Assembly: GCA_947380655.1 (NCBI GenBank)
Contig: CANCRX010000039.1
Coordinates: 1 to 28,927, forward strand
DNA from: Alcaligenaceae bacterium
Lineage (GTDB): Bacteria; Pseudomonadota; Gammaproteobacteria; Burkholderiales; Burkholderiaceae_B
Direction of reading: 5' to 3'
Length of the DNA stretch: 28,927 bases
The first letter of the stretch is position 1; each line of letters begins with the position of its first letter. A program made the translations under genes and the position numbers. A model generated the notes under the pieces. That model searched no databases, was not told the DNA's origin, and saw nothing but the letters and a program-made list of their open reading frames with translations. Shown here piece after piece: positions 23,820 to 28,927 of this stretch.

Positions 23820-24320
23820 ATGTCTGCAAAAAACGAATTGGCCAAACTGTATAAAGACGGACTTGAAGTGCGTCGCGACGTACTCGGTACAGAATATGTC
23901 GATGGTTCGATCGCTAAAGCCAATGACTTCACAATGGCATTTCAGCACATCACCACCGAAATGTGCTGGGGCTATGCATGGACACGCCCAGGCCTGTCAC
24001 GCAAAACACGCAGCATGCTCAACCTCGCCATGCTGACCGCGCTGAACCGCTCGGCTGAAATCAAACTGCACGTTAAAGGCGCACTGACTAACGGTGTAAC
24101 CGTCGAAGAAATCAAAGAAGTTCTGTTGCACGCAACCGTCTATTGCGGCATTCCAGCGGGTCTGGATGCCTTCAAAGCCGCTAATCAGGTTCTGGAAGAG
24201 CAAGGCGCTTACAACAAGGCCCCCGCCAAGAAGGCCGCCAAAAAAGCACCGGCTAAAAAAGCTGCCGCTAAGAAAGCTGCTCCCGCTAAAAAAGCCCCCG
24301 CCAAAAAGGCAGCTAAATAA
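23820..24320 (+). CDS. Carboxymuconolactone-decarboxylase-like protein with Lys/Ala-rich tail
   Basis: A 166-residue protein. Residues 1-131 are an all-helical carboxymuconolactone decarboxylase (PcaC-like) domain: TRPGLSRKTRSMLNLAMLTALNR, HVKGALTNGVTVEEIKEVLLHATVYCGIPAGLDAF. The AhpD-type CxxC peroxidase motif is absent. Residues 133-166 are an unusual tail of KAPAKKAAKK units (14 lysines in 34 residues, the rest mostly Ala and Pro), like the tails of histone H1-like proteins. The longer frame back to 23544 runs through the divergent gene and is rejected; TTGGAG precedes the ATG at 23820. The final A of its stop is the first base of the next gene's ATG, so it is coupled to the dehydrogenase. 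Substrate unknown. Confidence 0.9.
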   Translation: MSAKNELAKLYKDGLEVRRDVLGTEYVDGSIAKANDFTMAFQHITTEMCWGYAWTRPGLSRKTRSMLNLAMLTALNRSAEIKLHVKGALTNGVTVEEIKEVLLHATVYCGIPAGLDAFKAANQVLEEQGAYNKAPAKKAAKKAPAKKAAAKKAAPAKKAPAKKAAK

Positions 24321-25222
24321 TGAGCGCAAAACAAACGATCGGTTTTATCGGTCTGGGCAGCATGGGTTGGCCGATGGCCTCTCTGCTGCACAAAGCAGGT
24401 TACCCATTGCTCGTCATTGACGCCTCGGCTGAACGGGCACAAAAATTTGCCAAGGAAATTGGCGGCACCGTTGCCAGTTCCAATCGCGCACTGGCGCAAG
24501 GCGCTGACGTCATCGTCACGATCTTGCCAACCAGTGCGATTGTCGACAGCGTACTCAATGGTCCGGAGGGCGTCATTGCTGGACTGCGTCCAGATGCCGT
24601 GATCGTTGAAATGAGCTCAGGCGTACCCACGATTACACGAACCTTGGCAGATCAAGTTGCAGCGGCAAAAGGCCATCTGGTCGATGCACCCGTCTCGGGT
24701 GGCGTGCCACGCGCCATCACGGGCGAACTAGCGATCATGTTTGGCGGCAGCACTGCCTTGCTTGAACGCGTGCGTCCTGTGCTGGAATGCATGGGTAACG
24801 CCATCACCCACACCGGTGATGTCGGTTCTGCGCATGCCATGAAAGCACTCAACAACCTGGTTTCAGCAGGTGGTTTTCTGATTGGTGTTGAAGCGCTGCT
24901 TATCGGCAAACGCTTTGGATTGGACCCTGCCGCCATGGTCGATGTACTGAACGCGTCGACCGGCATGAACAATTCGACCCAAAAGAAATTCAAGCAGTTC
25001 GTGTTGTCAGGCAAGTACAACGCAGGCTTTGGTCTGGACCTGATGGTCAAAGACCTGAGTATCGCATTGGGGATCGGCAAGGACACCAATACGCCAACAC
25101 CCTTTGCCTCGCTGTGCCGTGAGATGTGGGCAGCGTCAGCAGCCATGCTCGGCCCCGGCCAGGATCACACTGCCGTTGCAAAAATGTCAGAAAAACTGGC
25201 AGGCTCAACGCTTTCGGACTAA
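24320..25222 (+). CDS. Beta-hydroxyacid dehydrogenase family (3-hydroxyisobutyrate dehydrogenase-like)
   Basis: A 300-residue NAD(P)-dependent dehydrogenase. The Rossmann fingerprint is GFIGLGSMGWPMA (8-20). The substrate-binding motif DAPVSGG is present, and the catalytic lysine is Lys175 in the AMKALNN motif with Asn178/Asn179. A C-terminal all-helical domain follows. Members oxidise 3-hydroxyisobutyrate or reduce tartronate semialdehyde, among others; which one applies here is not clear. It overlaps the decarboxylase-like gene by one base (TAATG), and a Bug receptor follows after 113 bases, so the three probably handle one carboxylate. Confidence 0.92.
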   Translation: MSAKQTIGFIGLGSMGWPMASLLHKAGYPLLVIDASAERAQKFAKEIGGTVASSNRALAQGADVIVTILPTSAIVDSVLNGPEGVIAGLRPDAVIVEMSSGVPTITRTLADQVAAAKGHLVDAPVSGGVPRAITGELAIMFGGSTALLERVRPVLECMGNAITHTGDVGSAHAMKALNNLVSAGGFLIGVEALLIGKRFGLDPAAMVDVLNASTGMNNSTQKKFKQFVLSGKYNAGFGLDLMVKDLSIALGIGKDTNTPTPFASLCREMWAASAAMLGPGQDHTAVAKMSEKLAGSTLSD

Positions 25223-25241
25223 GGCCTGTCCGACTGCACTA

Positions 25242-25280
25242 CGTTCAGCACACAGGCAAATTATGCGGGTGTGCTGAACG
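25242..25280 (+). promoter_or_regulatory. Intercistronic hairpin between dehydrogenase and Bug receptor
   Basis: CGTTCAGCACAC (25242-25253) and its exact complement (25269-25280) make a 12-bp stem with a 15-base loop, in which GCA/TGC may add three pairs. There is no clear T-run after it. It could be a partial terminator or a processing/stability element that gives the receptor a different level from the enzymes. Confidence 0.5.
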
Positions 25281-25335
25281 AATATTTATATCGCCCGACC
25301 GCGGCATTTGACCCAAGGCAGGCAGGAGACCCTTC

Positions 25336-26310
25336 ATGAAAAAAATCATCCGTGCAGCACTGATTGGTTCGGCGCTGATTTGCGCGACCAGTTTCGCGCA
25401 AACTTTTCCGACACGCTCAATCTCTATGGTCGTGCCGTACCCACCAGGTGGCTCAAGCGATGGCCTTGCACGTATTATTGGTGTGGCCATGTCAAAGGAT
25501 CTCGGTCAGCAAGTGATCGTTGAGAACGTCACGGGTGCAGGCGGCACCATTGGCACACAAAAAGTGCTGAAATCCGCACCGGATGGTTACACCATTACTT
25601 TTGGCAACATGGGTTCGATGGCAATCGCCGCCCCCCTCTACCCAAATATCAAATTCGACCCTGTCAAAGATTTCGCCCCGATCGGCGTCGTGGCGGATGT
25701 CCCGATGGTGATTTCTGCCAGCAAGAAAAGTGGCTATAAGACCCTTGGCGAATTTGTGGCGCAATTGAAAAAAGATGGCAAATCTGTGAACTTTGGTACT
25801 GCGGGTCCAGGTTCTACCGGACACATCGGTGCAGCAATGTTTCTTTACGTAACTAAAACCAATGCCACCCTTGTCAATTATCGAGGTGCGGGCCCAGCCA
25901 TCGCTGATTTGCTTGCAGGAACGGTTGACGCGGTGATCGATCAAACCGTCACCATGATTCCAATTCACAATGGTGGTCGTGTCACCGCACTTGCCGTGTC
26001 GGGTAAAAACCGTCTGGCTCAGATTCCGGATGTGCCGACCTTCGCTGAGGCAGGCGTACCAGAGTATGACCTCAGCGTCTGGAACGCTATCGCAGCCCCC
26101 GCAGGCACACCACCTGCTGTAGTAGATCGTCTAGCGAAAGCCTTGGCCAATGCACTGAAAGATCCTGAAGTGGTAGAACGTTTTGCAAAAATGGCTGCCG
26201 TGATTCCCCCTGAATCCGAGCAAGGACCCAAAGCCTTTGCTGCGCTGATTGCAAAAGACGTGCCACGCTTTACGCAACTGATTAAAGAAGCGAAAATTTC
26301 TGCCGAGTAA
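25336..26310 (+). CDS. Tripartite tricarboxylate transporter (Bug-type) periplasmic receptor
   Basis: A 324-residue secreted binding protein with a signal peptide ending CATSFAQT, then FPTRSISMVVPYPPGGSSDG and APDGYTITFG, followed by VNYRGAGPAIADLLAGTVDAV. CAGGAGA (25322-25328) serves as the ribosome binding site. It is the last gene of a unit with the decarboxylase-like protein and the dehydrogenase, ended by a strong terminator. No TctA or TctB gene is near, so the permease partner is elsewhere. The ligand is unknown, but context favours a hydroxycarboxylate or aromatic-derived acid. Confidence 0.93.
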   Translation: MKKIIRAALIGSALICATSFAQTFPTRSISMVVPYPPGGSSDGLARIIGVAMSKDLGQQVIVENVTGAGGTIGTQKVLKSAPDGYTITFGNMGSMAIAAPLYPNIKFDPVKDFAPIGVVADVPMVISASKKSGYKTLGEFVAQLKKDGKSVNFGTAGPGSTGHIGAAMFLYVTKTNATLVNYRGAGPAIADLLAGTVDAVIDQTVTMIPIHNGGRVTALAVSGKNRLAQIPDVPTFAEAGVPEYDLSVWNAIAAPAGTPPAVVDRLAKALANALKDPEVVERFAKMAAVIPPESEQGPKAFAALIAKDVPRFTQLIKEAKISAE

Positions 26311-26356
26311 TTTTTCAATCGCCTTATCGGGCGCGTGTCAAAGTAAAGCGCACAAG

Positions 26357-26398
26357 AAAAAAGGACCTCTTCAATTTGCACTGAAGGGGTCCTTTTTT
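26357..26398. terminator. Bidirectional rho-independent terminator
   Basis: AAAAAAGGACC (26357-26367) pairs with GGTCCTTTTTT (26388-26398), and CTTCA pairs with TGAAG inside with one G-T pair, giving about 17 pairs around an 8-base loop. It serves the Bug receptor gene (+) and the metK-DUF1289 pair (-). Confidence 0.92.
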
Positions 26399-26415
26399 TA
26401 CAGCGGTCGAAACAA

Positions 26416-26631
26416 CTACGTCGGTCTGCGTGGATAGCCCTCAGCCAGGATTCTGGTCCATACGGCTTTCTTTTCCGCATCATCCATGAACACCCAGTTC
26501 GAGACCTCGGTGACCGTTCGACCACAGCCCCTGCAAATATCATCGAACAGTGTCGAGCAGACGGCTACGCAAGGCGAATCCGCACCGTTCGACAAGTCCT
26601 CCACCACCACAGGGCGTGAATCGGTCGTCAC
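26416..26631 (-). CDS. DUF1289 small cysteine-rich protein
   Basis: A 71-residue protein with the DUF1289 pattern SPCVAVC...CRGCGRT, cysteines at 21, 25, 33 and 36, then EVSNW and a basic end. Four such cysteines suggest a bound zinc or iron-sulfur site, which has not been shown here. The function of the family is unknown. The start is a GTG that follows the metK TAA with no gap, so it probably depends on ribosomes finishing metK. Confidence 0.85.
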   Translation of the reverse strand: MTTDSRPVVVEDLSNGADSPCVAVCSTLFDDICRGCGRTVTEVSNWVFMDDAEKKAVWTRILAEGYPRRPT

Positions 26632-27798
26632 TTAAGCTGACTTCTTCAGGGCAGCCGCTTTATCAGTAGCTTCCCAGGTGAACTCGGGCTCTGCACGACC
26701 GAAATGGCCATAGGCAGCAGTCTTGCTGTAGATCGGACGTAACAAATCAAGCATGTTGACGATGCCTTTTGGACGCAGGTCAAAGTGCTCGCGCACCAGC
26801 TTGGCCAATTGCTCATCAGGAATCACGCCCGTGCCTTCGGTATAGACAGTGATGTTGATCGGCTCAGCCACACCGATGGCATAGCTCACCTGCACCTGGC
26901 ACTGTGTCGCCAAACCGGCAGCCACGATGTTTTTGGCAACATAACGTGCAGCGTAGGCGGCTGAACGGTCAACTTTTGAAGGATCCTTACCGGAGAATGC
27001 ACCGCCGCCATGTGGGCACGCGCCACCATAGGTATCGACAATGATTTTACGGCCGGTCAGGCCACAATCACCCTGTGGGCCGCCGATTACAAAACGACCG
27101 GTTGGATTGATCAGGAACTTGGTCTGAGGGGTCAAGAGACCTTCAGGGAAGCTTGGGCGAATGATGTCCTCAATCACGGCTTCGTGAATGGTCTGCTGAG
27201 AAACCTCCGGTGCGTGCTGGGTTGAGAGCACCACGGTGTCGACTTCGACAGGCTTGCCATCCACATAGCGGAACGTCACCTGCGATTTTGCGTCAGGGCG
27301 CAACCAGGGCAGACGGCCGTCTTTGCGCAGCTCGCTCTGGCGCTGAACCAGCCGGTGTGCGTACCAGATTGGCGCAGGCATCAAATCAGGTGTTTCGTTA
27401 CATGCGTAACCAAACATCAAACCCTGGTCGCCAGCACCCTGGTTCAGGTAGTCTTCTGAGGAACGATCGACACCCTGAGCAATATCAGGCGACTGCTTGT
27501 CATAGGCCACCAACACTGCGCAACCTTTGTAATCGATACCGTAATCGGTATTGTCATAGCCAATGCGCTTGATGGTGTCACGTGCGACTTGGATATAGTC
27601 AACGTTTGCGGTGGTGGTGATTTCGCCAGCCAGTACAACCAGACCCGTATTGCAAAGCGTTTCCGCTGCAACACGGGCGTGGGGGTCCTGCGTAAAAATG
27701 GCATCCAGAATCGCGTCGGAAACCTGATCAGCTACCTTGTCTGGGTGGCCTTCGGATACGGATTCGGAGGTAAAAAGAAAATCGCTTGCTTTAGACAT
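26632..27798 (-). CDS. metK: S-adenosylmethionine synthetase
   Basis: A 388-residue enzyme that makes SAM from methionine and ATP. The N-terminal SEGHPDK motif (His18, Asp20, Lys21), the GDQGLMFGYACNET segment, GGPQGDCGLTGRKIIVDTYGG and GGGAFSGKDPSKVDRS are complete. I chose the ATG at 27798 (MSKASDF) with AAAGGGC upstream; a GTG two codons earlier (27804) would sit too close to that site. It is directly followed by a DUF1289 gene and is divergent from a lipid A acyltransferase, an arrangement I know from related Burkholderiales. Confidence 0.97.
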   Translation of the reverse strand: MSKASDFLFTSESVSEGHPDKVADQVSDAILDAIFTQDPHARVAAETLCNTGLVVLAGEITTTANVDYIQVARDTIKRIGYDNTDYGIDYKGCAVLVAYDKQSPDIAQGVDRSSEDYLNQGAGDQGLMFGYACNETPDLMPAPIWYAHRLVQRQSELRKDGRLPWLRPDAKSQVTFRYVDGKPVEVDTVVLSTQHAPEVSQQTIHEAVIEDIIRPSFPEGLLTPQTKFLINPTGRFVIGGPQGDCGLTGRKIIVDTYGGACPHGGGAFSGKDPSKVDRSAAYAARYVAKNIVAAGLATQCQVQVSYAIGVAEPINITVYTEGTGVIPDEQLAKLVREHFDLRPKGIVNMLDLLRPIYSKTAAYGHFGRAEPEFTWEATDKAAALKKSA

Positions 27799-27813
27799 GA
27801 TCACGCCCTTTTA

Positions 27814-27853
27814 TTGGCAAAAAGCCAAAATGGTTAAAGAGGTGCGTTGCACC
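27814..27853 (-). promoter_or_regulatory. Two hairpins in the metK 5' leader
   Basis: TTGGC/GCCAA (27814-27818 with 27824-27828, loop of five) and GGTGC/GCACC (27841-27845 with 27849-27853, loop of three) lie just upstream of the metK ribosome binding site in a divergent gap of about 235 bases. I do not recognise a known SAM riboswitch class. They could affect translation of metK, but no evidence beyond position and pairing is available. Confidence 0.35.
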
Positions 27854-28034
27854 CCTTATCGTGATCTGTAAAAGATGCTGGATTGGGCGCGACGCTTTAG
27901 CGGAATTATTTTTTTGCCGGTTAAAACAAGACATGCTTTAACCCAACTCAGTCGCCCCGCAAGTTGTCGGTTAACACAGCGACTGAAGTTATTTTAAGCG
28001 AAAATAGACTTATGTTGTTAATACCCACATTTTC

Positions 28035-28927
28035 ATGAGCGGCTTAAACGCTTCTGGCTCACAATCATCGCGCCCTGCCTCCATGGACCATGCAGCGCAA
28101 GACGAGGCTGCCTGGCAGCTAGCGATTAATGCGCTCAAACATAAATCCTTCAACATGTGGCTACTGATCAGCGTGTTTCAGTGGCTTGCACATCGATCGC
28201 AAAAAACGCGCATGCGACTGGGCGCATGCCTCACCAAGCTCGCCCCCTGGCTGATTGCGAAACGCCTCAAAATCGTTACGCGCAATCTTGAACTGTGCTT
28301 TCCAGAAATGACTGCCAGACAAAGGCAGGCACTCATGCAAAAGCATATTCGGGCCCTGACGCAGAGCTTTGTAGATCGCAGTGTGTTCTGGTTTGGCTCA
28401 GCCGAGACGATCCGCACGTTGATCCGGGTGAGTGGTCATGAACAAGTCCCTGGACTCATCGCCGCGCATGGGTCGGTCATGCTGCTCGCCCCGCACTTTA
28501 TAGGACTCGACGCCGCCGCGACCCGACTCACGCTTGAAGGACCCGAAGGTGCGACGATGTACACCCCGCAAAGCAACGCAGACATCGACGCGCTAGTCAG
28601 ACTTGGACGCGCACGCTTCAACACCATTCATTTGGTCAGTCGTCGCGACGGCATTCGCCCGCTGATTCGTTACATCGAACAGCACCTACCTATTTATTAC
28701 CTCCCTGATATGGACTTTGGTCGCAAAGGCGCTGTGTTTGTGCCATTTTTCGGGCTTGAGGCGGCGACCCAAACCGCTACCGCACAAATCGCCCGCAAGT
28801 GGCATCAACCTGTATTACCGGTTGTGAGCAAATGGGACCCCCAGACCGGTCACTACACAGTAACGGTTCAAGCACCCTTGGCAGACTTTCCAGGTCACGA
28901 CTCACTGGAATCGGCGACAGCACGACT
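28035..28927 (+). CDS. LpxL/HtrB-family lysophospholipid/lipid A acyltransferase, 5' part
   Basis: The frame runs from the ATG at 28035 off the end of the window (297 complete codons, no stop). The catalytic HX4D motif is His154-Asp159 in LAPHFIGLDAA, and YYLPDMDFGRKGAVFVPFFG is the conserved substrate-pocket region of late lipid A acyltransferases. These inner-membrane enzymes add a secondary acyl chain to lipid A. The chain length and position cannot be read from sequence. No good ribosome binding site precedes 28035; an ATG at 28083 (MDHAAQDE) is an alternative start. It is divergent from metK. Confidence 0.9.
   Translation, partial: MSGLNASGSQSSRPASMDHAAQDEAAWQLAINALKHKSFNMWLLISVFQWLAHRSQKTRMRLGACLTKLAPWLIAKRLKIVTRNLELCFPEMTARQRQALMQKHIRALTQSFVDRSVFWFGSAETIRTLIRVSGHEQVPGLIAAHGSVMLLAPHFIGLDAAATRLTLEGPEGATMYTPQSNADIDALVRLGRARFNTIHLVSRRDGIRPLIRYIEQHLPIYYLPDMDFGRKGAVFVPFFGLEAATQTATAQIARKWHQPVLPVVSKWDPQTGHYTVTVQAPLADFPGHDSLESATAR

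Noticed and set aside
26019..26543. 174-residue minus-strand frame across the Bug receptor end and the terminator
   Set aside because: It crosses a strong terminator and overlaps both the receptor and the DUF1289 gene.
1..28927. CRISPR arrays, insertion sequences, tRNA or rRNA genes
   Set aside because: No regularly spaced repeats, transposase frames or tRNA-like cloverleaf sequences were noticed in a read of both strands; a dedicated search was not possible.

Overview
The window reads as ordinary chromosome of a betaproteobacterium in the order Burkholderiales, most likely family Alcaligenaceae (the Bordetella/Achromobacter relatives). The evidence is the gph-trpEGDC order, three tricarboxylate-transporter (Bug-type) periplasmic receptors, an SAH riboswitch in front of ahcY, metK divergent from a lipid A acyltransferase, and a moderate-GC coding style. 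The family placement is inference from gene order and protein character. I see no tRNA, rRNA, CRISPR array, transposase or prophage.

Layout. 1-4825 (+): the 3' end of gph, then a tryptophan attenuation leader (23-codon leader peptide with four Trp codons and a terminator) and trpE-trpG-trpD-trpC. 4895-6310 (-): a compact four-gene sulfur operon (ArsR-type regulator with two candidate sensor cysteines, two half-size YeeE/YedE permeases, a DUF2892 protein), divergent from 6508-11245 (+), which holds a polyphosphate:AMP phosphotransferase, a HIT protein, a Bug receptor, a CitE-like lyase and uracil-DNA glycosylase. 11264-14524 (+): a probable promoter and a long structured 5' UTR, a RhlE-type DEAD-box helicase with an APRGD-repeat tail, and a MidA-type methyltransferase. 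14565-17851 (-): lytic transglycosylase and CCA-adding enzyme. 17945-19747 (+): 5-formyl-THF cyclo-ligase and a second Bug receptor, ending in a strong bidirectional terminator. 19880-22755 (-): SAH riboswitch, ahcY, a small membrane protein and metF. 22830-23636 (-): a lactonase-like metallo-beta-lactamase-fold protein. 23820-26310 (+): a carboxymuconolactone-decarboxylase-like protein with a histone-H1-like tail, a beta-hydroxyacid dehydrogenase and a third Bug receptor, ending in another bidirectional terminator. 26416-27798 (-): metK and a DUF1289 protein. 28035-28927 (+): the first 297 codons of an LpxL/HtrB-type acyltransferase.

How the genes fit together. MetK makes SAM, AhcY clears SAH and MetF supplies methyl-THF for methionine regrowth, so much of the activated-methyl cycle lies within 8 kb; the cyclo-ligase feeds the same folate pool. 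The trp cluster is a complete chorismate-to-indoleglycerol-phosphate module under visible attenuation control. The Bug receptors sit next to small catabolic genes but no TctA/TctB membrane genes are present, so they are orphan receptors.

The most rewarding signals are regulatory RNAs or sites that no protein call would show: the trp attenuator (676-831), the SAH aptamer (22656-22755), a 19-bp palindrome beside the ArsR-type gene (6392-6410), and several intercistronic hairpins. I did not find a clearly new multi-gene system. The least conventional protein features are the lysine/alanine tail on the decarboxylase-like protein and the internal insertion in Ung.
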